A DNA stretch of 60,000 bases from contig NC_088306.1 in assembly GCF_032854445.1 (NCBI RefSeq), positions 21,177,764-21,237,763 of the forward strand, written 5' to 3'. The notes under the pieces were generated by a model. The model was not told the origin of the DNA. It saw only the letters and a program-made list of their open reading frames with translations, and ran no database searches. The DNA is from Liolophura sinensis. Taxonomy: Eukaryota; Mollusca; Polyplacophora; Chitonida; Chitonidae. The position numbers were made by a program, and so were the translations under genes. Shown here piece after piece: positions 1 to 11,277 of this stretch (positions within the stretch are counted from its first letter, which is position 1; each line of letters starts with the position of its first letter).

Positions 1-2640
1 GGGAAAACAGTGGCTTCACGCTGTATTGTCACTGTAATATAAAGACATAAGTGTCAGCTGTGATTTTTGTGCAGAATATTTACAGTGTATACAAATCTCA
101 CAATATGATAAGTCTTACAGTGTATCGGAATATTACAGTGTAACGTAGCACCCACAGGGAGAACATCACAACATTGCTGTAACCTTGACAACATACAACA
201 TCTAAATCTGTCAAATACACTGCTCCTTTTACGACGTCCCCACATATCTTAAACGTGTCCACTCAGCAACAGCAATAACCCCACGTTCATGACTTCAATT
301 TCCGTAGCAAAAGAGACCAGTATGGCGTATGAGCATGCGCACATGTGAACCGTATTATATGTACACCTCAACAGCTTTGAGACAGACTCGTCACATATCA
401 TTATCCAACAACAACGCCATGCTGGCACACTAAGGAATTAGCCTAATTTACACAACTTGCCTTCCGTAAGTCGTCTCAGTGAAGAAGCACTAGATAAAAG
501 AGCAACGTTCTGCAATAAGGAGTAACATTACACGTACATGCACCCTAAGGACTCCTTCGTCGTCATACGACTGAAAAATTGTTAAATATAAGCGTCGAGT
601 CCGACATTCATATACCATTCGTAGTCCGTAAAAGGCGTTCCAAGTCGATAATCGCAAGATCCATTTCCAAAACAACGTTTACCACTAACTCCCTAAGACA
701 AAGGTATGTAAGAAATTATACAAATAGGAAATAAAGCCGGTAACACACAAGAGAGAAGCGGTCATCAGTTTTCAATCATTCCGGGCAGACAATGAATATT
801 CCAGGCATGAATTCCATATCAAAGTTCAAATTCGTAGTCCTTGAATGAGTTCCATGTCAAATAACAATTAAACAAGTATCTCAGTCGCGCTTTAATTGCA
901 ACTGTTCATAAAGGCATCATGCTGATGTAATGAGCATGGCTACCTTTACGGCCCCTAGCCCCAGGTTGAGCGGTATTAGATACAGTTTGAAAATGACGAG
1001 CGTTACAGACCCTAACCGATCAGATTGTGATTCCAAAGTAACGGACGATTACGTCTTTCCCGTTAATATGTAAAGATCTCATGCTGCAAGAGGTGCCATC
1101 TATGATGTTACACATGACATACAAGATAGGCGGTTACACTGGGCAACCAGCGCCATCTATGTTGTTAAATACCATGTTCGTGATAGATATGTACATAGGA
1201 ATAACAGCGCCGCCTATGTGGTTGATCACAATGCAAATCGCTAGAGATTCTGAACGCTCTGTCCATACCTGCCAAAGAGAGTGTTATACTCATTGTAAAA
1301 TTTGAGAAACTTATAATGAAGGCGTTTGATGGAGTATCCTTGACAAACTAGTTTTTGAACTACCAACTTGTGACGCAGATTGAAGTCATCACAATTAACG
1401 CAAGATCTGACAAATGCTACAAGGCGAGATATGTATACGCCATATGCCACACGGCCTTTGGTATATTGCTATCTAAATAAGGATAATTTACAATATCAAA
1501 ATTGAAATTATCCCTGGTTATGGAGGTTATTGCTCACAGGCCACCTTAGATTTGCTTCACCATCACCGTCGTATGGTCAGCATCTAACAGCAAATCGCTT
1601 CTTTAACTCCACGGTGTCTTGACGATTTGGTCTATGGTCAGTGTGCATGCTTTTTTTGCAGGGCAGAGGCGGAAACTGACTAGTGGCGCCCTCACGGGCT
1701 GCTAACACTATTGTAAGGGGAGATAACGCATATACCATTTGCACAGTGGAAGGAGACGTCCCTCCGGCTACATTTCATTTTTAAAATTTCTTATACCATA
1801 GAAATTGTACAATTTGGAATTGTACAATATTGTATAATACCGTGGGAATGAAACCGAGGGTGTTGTTTTATTCCTTCAAATAGAATACTAGTTCACTGCA
1901 TAAAGAACAGAAATGTGAAAAATTCAGTCATAATGAACATGAATTACTTTCAGAACTAAAACAGCCATAATGACGCTATATTTTCTACCAGAAAATATAA
2001 CGGAAAAAGTACCATATAGCATTAGCAAGGATACTGTCGCGGTTCAATATATATTGTTTTATATTTTTATTAAATGACGACATTGGATTTAAATAGGCGC
2101 TTACGGCGTTTACTTTGCAAAGTTCAGAGACCTTGGCCCACTTGCACAGAAAGGTTTAAGCCATAATCGATTGTAGACCGTACAACTGAGTCAGAATTTA
2201 TTCTATAAAAAAGCTCGCCGCTTGCACAAAGAAATTGTAAAGCGGTTGGAATTTTTTGAAGTTACAATCGAGAAGGTAGGCCAAATGCAATTCGTACATA
2301 GACATTGTACCAGTCAATATCTTTTCTTGTCTTCATTTTCAAAAGAGTTCTACATCATAATGATTCAGCAGCATGTGACAAAACGCTCGTAACATATTTT
2401 TAAGACAATTGTATCGCTCATCATTGCAAACCCAGTCAAAAAGTACTAACTAAGGCAAGTATTTGTTCTTAACTTTAACTGTGAGGCTATTGTAAACATT
2501 TACAGCGGTTTTGACTCGATTGTAATTTCTGATTGTAATTAACAACAATCGTAGCTTACAATCCTTTCGTGCAAGAGGGTGTCGATTGTAAGCTATGGCT
2601 ACGATCAAGATCTTAGTGATTTGCAATCAACTTAAGCCTA
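1..2640. other. AT-rich non-coding DNA, no gene recognised
   Basis: No open frame here resembles a protein I know, and those present are short and overlap on both strands. At about 520-600 there is a decayed piece resembling the 3' part of a SINE (CATACGACTGAAAAATTG) that recurs at 2.6-2.9 kb and 33.5 kb. At about 1090-1225 a short sequence (GCGCCATCTATGTTGTT and variants) occurs three times at roughly 57-base spacing. At 1800-1845 a cluster of ATTGTACAAT-like palindromes is present. Distal exons of an unseen gene cannot be excluded. Confidence 0.5.
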
Positions 2641-2649
2641 TGGCCCTTT

Positions 2650-2945
2650 TTGCAAACTGCCCCTTGGAATGAAGCTCAGCTCCGGCAGGTCCTGGTCATA
2701 CCTGAAAGAATGGTAGGCCGTGTTATTGCTACCTCCCCTGTCGCTCGGCATTTGGAGGTTAGAGCAGAGTTGTCTCGTTGTCAGTGTAATTGGGTGTAAC
2801 TGGGTGGGGTATCATGTCTGGTGCTTTCGACATGAAGGCACTTTGGGGGCATGGACTCGTACTGCCACAAGAAGACATAATTTATGTACACACATCGTCT
2901 TGTGACTGAAAACTTGTTACGTGTGACGTAAACAGCATAAATATA
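2650..2945 (+). mobile_element. SINE copy, family with CGACTGAAAA...GACGTAAA tail
   Basis: The stretch matches, in the same order, blocks seen in reverse at 33.53-33.87 kb and 58.59-58.86 kb: a TGTAA..TGACTGGGT..GGTATCATG block, a GGGGGCATGGACTCGTACTGCC block, a GACATAATTTATGTACACAC block, and a tail of TGACTGAAAA followed by GTGTGACGTAAA. The tRNA-like head is poorly preserved. The assignment is by internal comparison within this window only. Confidence 0.55.
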
Positions 2946-3374
2946 TGTGGTTACATGTGATCACTTTGCCCTCACTGCTCTGGTTTTACTCGGTGTGCTG
3001 TACAAGTGTAAAAACAATCAAACGATAGGTGCATTTGTTTATGTATACGTATCATCTTCCTCACTAATTGTCAACTGTGGAAATGATTTTGAGAGAACAG
3101 CTATTGAAGATTGTACCCGTAAATGTAACCCGTGAAAAGGATCATAGTGTAATTGTCGAAATAACTCACGTAACCCTGGGAGCAAAGGATGTAGCTATGA
3201 TATTAATATAAAATATAATTAAAGACACAGTAGTGCACAAAACTAGAGCGGTGGCAGTGCAATAGTCATGTCAGCGGTGAAATCTCTAAGAGCAGCAATC
3301 TACACGCCACCTTACACCATGGCTTGAGCAAGATTAGAAAAAAAATATGCAGTGATCTTAAAGGCATTTTATTA

Positions 3375-3564
3375 GATTTATTTATTTATTTGATTGGTGT
3401 TTTACGCCGCACTCAGGAATATTTCACTTATACGACAGCGGCCAGCATTATGGTGGGAGAGAACCGGGCACAACCCGGGGGAAACTCACGACCATCCGCA
3501 GGTTGCTGGCAGCTCTTCCCACTTACGGCCGGAGAGGAAGCCAGCATGAGCTGGACTTGAACTC
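3375..3564 (-). mobile_element. tRNA-derived SINE, main family, head truncated
   Basis: Reading on the minus strand it ends in ACACCAATCAAATAAATAAA and carries the GCCCGG...CACCATAATGCTGG central block. It stops after the GAGTTCAAGTCC box-B-like sequence, so the tRNA-like box A is missing. Confidence 0.85.
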
Positions 3565-3894
3565 CTCCCCCCGTCCCTCCCTTTTTATTAAACGTCACTG
3601 GTCTAGAATTACTCCAAATGCTGTGTTGTGATAACATTTAACATAGAAAAAATAACAGACTACGTTTATGATTAGTCTACCAGCAGAATCCTGGATTACA
3701 CAGAGAGTGATTTTCTGCATATTGTTATTCATTTAATGATAAGGCTTTAATCTCTGCACTAAGCTCCCCCCCTCCCCCTCCCCCGATATCCGATATTCCC
3801 ACTCTTGGAAATGAGGCTACAGTGTTCTCAGTGGACTCGTCCATTTTGAAAGGTATTTGTGAGGTTTGTTTGGAAGATGTCTTATTATACTGCA

Positions 3895-4140
3895 GGGTCC
3901 TCTGTGGCTGAGGGGCTAGAATGTCAGTGCGGTCCAATGACCCAAGAGCCTCTCAAACCCAGCTCATGCTGGCTTCCTCTCCGGTCCTACGTGGGAAAGT
4001 TTGTCAGCAGCCTGCGAATGGTCGTGGGTTTCCCCGGGCTCTGCCCTGTTTCTTCTCACCATAATGCTGGCAGCCTTAATGTAAGTGAAATATTATTGTG
4101 TACGGCGTAAAACACCAATCAAATAAAGAAATAAATAAAT
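3895..4140 (+). mobile_element. tRNA-derived SINE, main family, near full length but diverged
   Basis: It starts GTCCTCTGTGGCTGAGGGG, a degraded form of the GGCCTCCGTGGCTCAGTTGG head, continues through the CATGCTGGCTTCCTC and GGTCGTGGGTTTCC blocks, and ends in GGCGTAAAACACCAATC plus an AAAT-rich tail. Many mismatches suggest an old insertion. Confidence 0.85.
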
Positions 4141-4521
4141 CATACCGGAAAATGTAAGTTTTATGACTAAAAGACCTTTATTTCGGTCGAAAATGCACTT
4201 TGTGGATGGGGGGGGGGGGGGTTAGGGATTTTAGGTCATTTATACTGCTTGGCTTTAATACCTTTAGGGTATTGTGCCTGTATTGTGGCAATTTATGATA
4301 TTAACTCTGGTGCTGCCATCTTTCAATTCAGAAATAATTAATCAATCAATCAATTAATCAACTACTTTTCGGTAAAAGAAGAGGGAGTGGTAAAGTAGAA
4401 TTATGTTTATGTACAGGTATGTCTTAGCCCAGTTTTAGGGTCATCAAACTGAGGTTCAAAGTTTGTACAATCAGAGTTTGATGTCACAGAACGACTTTTG
4501 GATTCGTCTAATTCTGGCCTC

Positions 4522-5306
4522 CTACTCTGTTCGTTCTGGACCCGATATCCCCCACTTTTGTCGCTTGTGCACTGGCAAAGACGGACGATTCCACAACTGG
4601 AAATTGATATCCACCATTTCTTGTCGTCTGCCTAACAGAGACGACTGTATACCTTCGTGTTGGAATATTGTCGGTCGAGACACATATCGTTTAAACTGTA
4701 GATTAATTTCATTTAAATGAAGATAGAGGACGTCATTTGGTTGCTCGCTGTAGAATAAGGTAAGAAATTTGGCTAGCTTCGCAACGTCTGGAGAACGGTA
4801 AAACTTTCCAATGAATCCGATCTCTGAGAATTCCAGGCACACCCATTCGGGAACCTTTCCCATGAATCTTCTGATAGCTGTGACGTAACCAGGCACTGTA
4901 ATAAGGTCATCCTCCAGTTGAAGGTAGTATTCGGATATGCGCTCGCTGTACGTCATCAAGAAGGCAAAGTCTAAGTTCTGCTTGGAGCGCCACCTGACGC
5001 GGGAAACGCTGTGGTTGTACGTCATTTCTAGATAATCGGGTGGGGTCGGGTACAAAGTTGGATAAAAACTGTCCGGTGCTTCGATAGTTTGAAGTAGACC
5101 TGACTGGAAATGCTTTCGGTATTTATGAAGCAGCTGAACGTTGATCGCTTCTCGCGACGTTATCTCTCGGTCCGCCAACAAGACGACAATGGTGACGCTC
5201 TGACGTTCGTTGACGTCGGTGTTATTTATCAGCGAGTCTAGGGTCAGTTGAATGTATTGGGTACCATTTGGTCTGGACGCAGTCGGAATGCCAATAGTCA
5301 TGAAAC
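4522..5306 (-). CDS. GT54 (MGAT4-like) N-acetylglucosaminyltransferase, last exon, copy 1
   Basis: The 261 residues encoded here match the catalytic domain of alpha-1,3-mannosyl-glycoprotein 4-beta-N-acetylglucosaminyltransferase (MGAT4/GnT-IV, family GT54), a Golgi enzyme that adds a beta-1,4 GlcNAc branch to N-glycans from UDP-GlcNAc. Visible family signatures are the opening GFMTIGIPT, RWRSKQNLDFAFLM, the acidic YLQLEDD motif expected to hold the metal and sugar nucleotide, LEFSEIGFIGK, and the late RPTIFQHEGIQSSL. The exon begins after the acceptor CTCTTTCAG (first exon base 5306, phase 1). The open frame runs further upstream but that part is intronic. The protein ends soon after the catalytic domain, as in the short MGAT4C type. 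The upstream exons (membrane anchor and stem) were not found. Copies 2 and 3 lie just upstream on the same strand. Confidence 0.85.
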
Positions 5307-5599
5307 CTGAAAGAGCAGACGAAGTCTCACTGTATTTATGTGTTATATATTTGATGGATACATTTTTATTATACAATGGTAACAGAGAACGTCCGCACCT
5401 TTCCCTCAAAGCCAGTTTTGACCAAGGTCAAATGTTGAATTGTTATTCAACTCGCCTACCTTTTGATAATGTGATCTAAAATTCGGAATATGAAGTGAGT
5501 GTTATTTTATAAAGTTGAATTTCAAAAAGTCCATGTAGAATTTGCCCCATGTAGCTAACAAACAGTTTAAAACAATCTCACAATCGGAACAAGACGAAA

Positions 5600-5775
5600 A
5601 TATAAAACGGCTCTTAAGTGTCTTGTAAACGACGATTAGCCCTTCATTATTGGGGTCGTGAGTTCGAGCCCAACTCTCGCAGGTCAGTAAATTCATCTGG
5701 CACCTGGCGAGGTACAGCATTATGCATCTCATGCTGCTCGTTTGGGCGTTAAACATTAGTAAACTCAATGGCAAG
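5600..5775 (+). mobile_element. Probable tRNA-derived SINE, decayed
   Basis: A box-B-like GTGAGTTCGAGCCC is followed about 100 bases later by GGGCGTTAAACATTAGTAAACTCAAT, a tail typical of GCGTTAAAC-ending mollusc SINEs. Box A is not clear and no target duplication was found. Confidence 0.45.
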
Positions 5776-5879
5776 TAGTTACACTTCTATTTATCAGCAA
5801 AAATAAATCCCCTCACGTCACAAGACGTCAACGACGACCACGGCAATATAATTATAGACATACAGCATAGAAAGTAAAA

Positions 5880-6640
5880 CCAGAGCAGCGACGACAGAGT
5901 GACAGTTGCCAAATGGTCACATGTAACCGATAAAATATGGTCTCCTGTCAATCTGCCTTAGTTAGGGTTTTATTCTAACTGTTCATGTAAATGCTTAAAC
6001 AGTTCTAAATTACACGCCCCCTAGCACTATGGCTTAAACGGAAATAGGTCAAAAAAGTGCACTGATGTTCATTGCAACTGGACTAAACCATCACATTACA
6101 ACAGTGGGACATTGTGTTTTACTAAGGCTGTCACTTCGTGTGGTCCAATGAAAGCACAAAAGATGTAAATAACAAAGAGAAGAGTATGGTAGAGCAGCGG
6201 TGACAATGTAATAGTTGGCAAATGATCAAACATAACTCAGTCTGGTAAAATCCGGCGTCTTCATGCAAATGCTTCAGTGGTAGCAACGAAGACACTCCAT
6301 GGCACCATGACATTCGCAGAATTATGTAAAAATTATAATGCAGCTATGTTGACAACAATGTATTTGACCTCATTGGTCTAGGTAGAATTACTCAAAATGT
6401 TGTGCTGTCGTCACGTTACCTATTAATATTACAACGACAGCATTAATAACAATGCAAAGAGACCAGGCCAGGGGGATACTTATCAGACCAGCAAAATATC
6501 ACAGTGTGAAAGATAGCATCGATTGAAAAACCTGATCTGCAACAGCAGTGTGATAGTTAGCAAATGGGTCACATCCAATCGGCCACATCTGGCCTCTTGT
6601 TAATTTACCTCAATTACTAACTGATAAGATATCGCGAACA
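5880..6640 (+). repeat. Cluster of three copies of an unclassified interspersed repeat
   Basis: Three diverged segments share the order AGAGCAGYGACGACAG, GTGATAGTTGGCAAATGGTCACAT, then a CTGGCCTCTTGTCAATTTGCC-like block. Further copies occur at about 3245-3330 and 29100-29195. No terminal repeats or coding capacity could be defined, so the class is unknown. It may be part of a longer non-autonomous element. Confidence 0.5.
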
Positions 6641-6872
6641 TCACTGCGCTGAATGAGTTTTAAGGGCTCTGACCACAAGGCAAGGGCTGACCGGTGTCAG
6701 CGAGCTTGCTGTCACTGGACAAGCCGTCATGTGTGACTGGCGTCATCGGCATAGCGTCCCACAGAGGCAGAACTATACCTTTATTAAGTCTTAAGTCTAC
6801 CTCCTTCGCCGTCTAATCTGGCAAGAATAATGATAAAAGCGATGCTAAACCTCTAGTGTACATATCTGACAT

Positions 6873-6968
6873 CGTCCCGGTTTCCTCCCATCATAATGCT
6901 GGCCGCCGTCTTATAAGTGAAATATTCTTGAGTACGGCGTAAAAAAACTATCAAATAAACAAATAAAT
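6873..6968 (+). mobile_element. 3' fragment of main-family SINE
   Basis: Only the last 95 bases are kept, from the CCGGTTTCCTCCCATCATAATG block to a short TCAAATAAACAAATAAAT tail. Confidence 0.85.
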
Positions 6969-7119
6969 ACCTGATGTCTTCAAAAAGACCTGAACATTAA
7001 ACAGCTACACCAATGTCAAAACCTCTGCTTTTTGACAGCAGAGGTTAAATGATAACGACCAGGACAAGTCTAAAAAGCTTTCTTAAATTTTACTAAAATG
7101 CAGAGTGTTAAAAGCACTA

Positions 7120-7216
7120 TCGTCTCCCCCCAACACAATGTTGGCCGCCGTCTTATAAGTGAAATATTTTTGCGTACGGCACAAAATACTAATCAAATAA
7201 ATAAATAAATAAAACC
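7120..7216 (+). mobile_element. 3' fragment of main-family SINE
   Basis: It keeps the GTTGGCCGCCGTCTTATAAG block and ends in AATCAAATAAATAAATAAAT. It starts at nearly the same internal position as the fragment 250 bases upstream and shares its CGTCTTATAAG variant, so the two may be related by local duplication. Confidence 0.85.
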
Positions 7217-8264
7217 ACTCTAGCTAGATTGGGGAGATGATACGGAAACAGCCCATACACCTATCGCTGACGTATATAATGACTACACTTTTAAACATTA
7301 TTACAGTATAGTTGCCTTACTCAATGTTATACCTGTCTTCTTCTCAGGCAGGCAATATTATCACGTTACATCAGGCGAATTTTACGGACACTGCCAAAGA
7401 TTTTTTTACTGTAGACTCTTACTGAAGACTCTTCATTTGCATGAGCTAAATGGTGTTATTTCGCCGTAAATCTCTTTGAAATATGGTGTTAGCTGTGTAC
7501 CATAGACGTTATCATTATCGTTTATCATTTTAGAATTTCTGACTAGTTTCTATTAGAATTGGAATATCTCTAAAACTACATCAGAACCCCTAATCAGCGG
7601 TACTCAGTTACTTGCATTTGTTTTACGATCTGCCTGGGAGATACTGATATTGCGTAATCATTTGGTATATAGCGAAAAGGTAAAAGATTAGTTCTCTTAA
7701 AACATATGTGTGACGAGCTTTTGCGCTAGTTTTCTAGAAAAGAAAGGCTGGTCTATTAATAATGTTTTCTCTCTAATATACTGACGTCATTAAGACTCGA
7801 TCAGGTCAATATCGTTTAGCACTCTAGTATAAACGCTTGGTCTAGCTGCATTTGTTGTAGTGCGAGACAATGTTCTGTTATACATAGTGTTTTTCCGCAG
7901 TGGTCTCCCTTATCTCTTTAAAGGCGTTCCTTTATCCAAGATAAGCCTCACTGGCAGAAGCAATTTCCCTTCAAGGTCTCAACCCATTACAGCAATTTTA
8001 TTCACTTTGAACACCACTGCTACTTGAGGAATGCATCATTCAGAATAGCTTTTGCTTGTCACAACTATCCCCTGTCTAGAAAACACCCTCTCACTACAGT
8101 ACATTACATTAGAGCAGAACCTTTCCTTGCTGGGCTACTCGCTTCAAGAGGTTCCTTAACTTCTAAAAAAACTATCCCGTAAGAAAAATCTATCCAAGTG
8201 GAGCGCTTCCACTATCCAGATCCACCATTATTGTGTGAGTTGAAGAAACTTATGTTGTTTTTGG

Positions 8265-9130
8265 TTAACAAAATATTTCCCTCAAGACTTTTTTTCTTTC
8301 TTCCCACAGTTCTTGTTCAGGACCTTCTTGATTGTTCAGTCGTCTGATTTCAGCTGGAATTAATCCCTTTCTTTCAGAGCTAGAATCGTTCATGGAAGCA
8401 TTCGGGCTGAACATTAGGTCTATCAGGGGCTCTCGTTTGCGATGGAGGCTCGAAACGAATCCTCTGTGTTGAAATATGGTAGGTTTCCTAAGATACCTCC
8501 TAAACTGGAGCATCATTTCGTTAAAGTGAAGGAGGAGGACGTCGTTGGGTTGTTCATTGTAGAAAAGTTTAAGGAGGCTGGCTAACTTCGTGAGATCGTA
8601 CGAATGAAAGAGTTTTGCAATGAAGCCAAGTTCACTGAACTCCAAACAAGTCCACACGCCCGACCACCAGTCCTGTTCTGCTTTTCTGTTTATTCTGGCA
8701 ATGTACTGTTTTATTAGCTTCACATATATGGGCACAGTAACTACGTCGTCTTCCAACTGAAGATAAAACTCAGAGATGCTTTGACTGTATTGCATGAGGA
8801 AGGCAAAATCGAAATTCTGTTTTGAACGCCAGATGATCTGATCCATTGGATGCTTGTAAGTCGTCCTAAGGTTAGACAAGGACGGATAAAACTCACGCGG
8901 TGCTTCAATGATCTGGATGAAGCCAGAGTCGATGTAGGTTGGGTAAATCAATGTGATTTTTGTCCTCAACACGCTTCGCAAACTTGGATCAAAATCTGAC
9001 AAGAAAACAACTACAACAAGTTCACTTTTGTCCTCTTCTCTGCTATGTTTGATCAACGAATCTAGCGTCTCCTGTAGGTACCAGCGATCAGACCGTCTGT
9101 GCATTGTCGGGAGGCCTATGGTCAGGAATC
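8265..9130 (-). CDS. GT54 (MGAT4-like) N-acetylglucosaminyltransferase, last exon, copy 2
   Basis: This exon encodes about 288 residues of a GT54 catalytic domain: GFLTIGLPT at the start, IIWRSKQNFDFAFLMQYS, the acidic EFYLQLEDDVVTVP motif, WTCLEFSELGFIAKLFHS, the FYNEQPNDVLLLHFNE helix and PTIFQHRGFVSSL. The likely role is Golgi branching of N-glycans with UDP-GlcNAc as donor. The acceptor TTTTTACAG places the first exon base at 9130 in phase 1. The first methionine in the open frame (9104) lies nine codons inside the exon and is not the start of translation. The C-terminus ends after a basic, Glu-rich tail (RKKVLREIFC). It is closer to copy 3 than to copy 1, and carries no stop or frameshift. 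Confidence 0.86.
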
Positions 9131-9832
9131 CTGTAAAAACACCAAAACCACAAGCATTATACGTCCTGAAGGAGAATCCCGTGCCTCTGCAGATTGCTCG
9201 TTGATTTTCACGCCATTTCTACACTATAAGAAATCAAACTGAGGTGATCCAAGGTGATCTCGCTGTCACTCAACTTTCTTTTCTATTTATAAAGATAACC
9301 CGGTACTTATCCATGATCTGGAGCGTGGAGAAAATGACTGACATGAAAAGCAGAGATCGCTCTTGATGTTGGGAAATCCAGAAGGATTTAACATGATACA
9401 TGCACCGGCCTCTGTTTTCAAGCGTATGTACAATGGCTGATATATAGAGCAGAGATTGTTCTTGTATTCGCCAAGCCTCAAAGGAACAGATTTATTTACA
9501 ACAATACTTTATGAAGTAAGCAATTAAGCTACTACGCTAAGCAACTACGTTTCCATCATTTTCTTATATTGGCACTGGCCAAGCTAATCCAAAAAGTTGG
9601 AATGTGTTTTGATTTAGATGAATTTACAAATGTGTTTGCCGAGGACTTTGTAACTTTAGCGCAGTTTTACTTTTATTCTTATGTTGGTTTTTTATTTATT
9701 TTTACATTTTTATTTCATTAAATGAAAACGTTTAGACAGCATCATCTCTTATCAAATAATGCATAACTGAGTGATTGCACATCGCACAATATACAATAAC
9801 AACGTGATGGTTTAGCTGCAAATATACATTTA
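9131..9832. other. Intron or spacer between GT54 copies 2 and 3
   Basis: This stretch is AT-rich, particularly at 9660-9760. No upstream exon of copy 2 was recognised. About 700 bases separate its acceptor from the stop of copy 3, so either the 5' exons of copy 2 are small and hidden here, or copies 2 and 3 share upstream exons through alternative terminal exons. Confidence 0.4.
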
Positions 9833-10725
9833 TTATTTCCCTTTTAGTTGGCAAAATATCTCCTTAAAACGCCTTTTCCTTTCTTCGACCATTGGCTGCT
9901 CTGGACCTTGCAGATAATTTATTCGTCTACGTTCAATGGGAAGAACTGTCTTCCTGGTCTGCTTCGAAATGAAATGACTCATAGAAATATTCGGGCTGAG
10001 CATCAGGTCTTTCATGGGGTTCCGTCTTAAAACGAGGCTGGGTATGTTCCCTTGATGGTGAAATATGATAGGCGTTCTAATGTACCGCTTAAACTGCAAC
10101 ATCATCTCATTAAAGTGAAGGAGGATGACGTCATTTGGCTGTTCATTATAGAAGATCATGAGCAGTCTCGCTAACTTAACGAGATCATACGAATGAAAGA
10201 GTTTAGCGAGAAAACCCTGATCACTGAATTCTACACAAGTCCACACACCTGGCCAGTATAGATCCTCGGCTTTTTCTTTGGTTATTTTTCGTATGAACAA
10301 TTTTATTGTAAACACATAATTGGGCACAGTGACAACGTCGTCTTCCAGCTGAAGATAAAACTCTGAAATGTTTTGGCTATAGAGCATCAGAAAGGCAAAA
10401 TCCACGTTCATTTTGGATCGCCATACAATCTGGTCCACTGGGTGCTGATAAGTCGTCTTTAGGTTAGCAAAAGATGGATAAAACTGACTCGGTGCTTCAA
10501 TAATCTGGATAAAACCAGAGTCAATGAACATTTGGTAATTCGCTGCAAGTTTTCTCTTCAATAAGTTTCTAATAATTGGGTCAAAATCTGACAAGAAAAC
10601 GACTAGCACGATTTCGCGTTGTCTGTCCCAAAGGCTGCTGTGTTTGATCAGCGAATCTATAGTGTCCTTTAGATACCAATGACCTGGCCCTCTGTAAATT
10701 GTCGGGAGGCCTATTGTCAGAAATC
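9833..10725 (-). CDS. GT54 (MGAT4-like) N-acetylglucosaminyltransferase, last exon, copy 3
   Basis: The exon encodes 297 residues. Motifs in order are GFLTIGLPTIYRG, QIVWRSKMNVDFAFLM, EFYLQLEDDVVTVP (metal and nucleotide-sugar site by family analogy), WTCVEFSDQGFLAKLFHS, FYNEQPNDVILLHFNE and IIFHHQGNIPSL, ending in a basic tail. The acceptor is TTTTTTTCAG and the first exon base is 10725, phase 1, the same position and phase as in the other two copies. That supports tandem duplication of an intron-containing gene, not retrocopying. The expected product is a Golgi type II enzyme whose anchor exons lie upstream and were not identified. There are no disabling changes. Confidence 0.86.
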
Positions 10726-11277
10726 CTGAAAAAAAAACATCAAAATCACAGGCATTACCACCAACCAGACCATCTTCCGTCATCTCCAGAAATCTCGCGT
10801 ATTACAACGATTTCTGTTAACGCCTACCGTTTCTGAAAAAATAGACAGTGAGGGTACATTTCATACCAAGCAATATGTGTCCTCTTTTTTCTTGCAATTT
10901 GTCCTAAGAAATAAAAATGGTACAGATTTGCTTTCCGAACCCATTTATGACCCATACAAAGTATGGTGGAATAAATTCCATTTGGATTAAAGATGCAGCG
11001 TGCATTTATTTTATGAATGTGGAACATGGGAGCACAGAGGAGGGGAGACCTGGCTACGTTCTAAGGTGGACGAATCCCAGTAGCTGGCACATAAAGTGTG
11101 GGTTTAATGACAACATGGGAGAAGCAACAACTAGATTTACCGACATTGTTCTCAACGGCATTCGTGGTGTAGTATGACCAGTTTTACCAGTTCGCCCAGG
11201 GCCTCTTAATCTTCCATAAGTATGTGTTGCATGTCTATATGACACATGTGGAAACATCCTTCAGTAAGTTGCAAAAG
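10726..11277. other. Unassigned stretch before the 39-bp array
   Basis: Overlapping open frames on both strands (10824-11257) show no recognisable domain. The composition is more balanced than the flanks. It could be decayed transposon sequence or an unrecognised exon. Confidence 0.35.

Larger units (their letters stand above)
5776..8264. other. Non-coding interval between GT54 copies, rich in interspersed repeats
   Basis: No exon is recognisable. The interval contains three copies of an unclassified repeat (about 5880-6060, 6180-6310 and 6530-6640, consensus block GATAGTTGGCAAATGGTCAC) and two 3' scraps of the main SINE. Upstream exons of GT54 copy 1 may lie here but cannot be picked out. 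Confidence 0.5.

Noticed and set aside
3324-3637. Overlapping frames on both strands, and similar ones at 38.9-39.2, 45.8-46.0 and 52.5-52.7 kb
   Set aside because: They are translations of the SINE sequence.
4206-4222. G-run (and a similar run at 34266-34283) as a G-quadruplex element
   Set aside because: Simple homopolymers without further G tracts nearby. Length may be a sequencing artefact.
5307-5409. N-terminal extension of GT54 copy 1 starting at 5409, and similarly the extension of copy 3 to 10783
   Set aside because: A strong polypyrimidine tract and AG sit exactly where the conserved domain begins in all three copies, so the upstream codons are intronic.
10824-11257. Overlapping frames before the 39-bp array as an exon
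   Set aside because: No recognisable domain, both strands open, no matching splice phase with the neighbouring GT54 exon.
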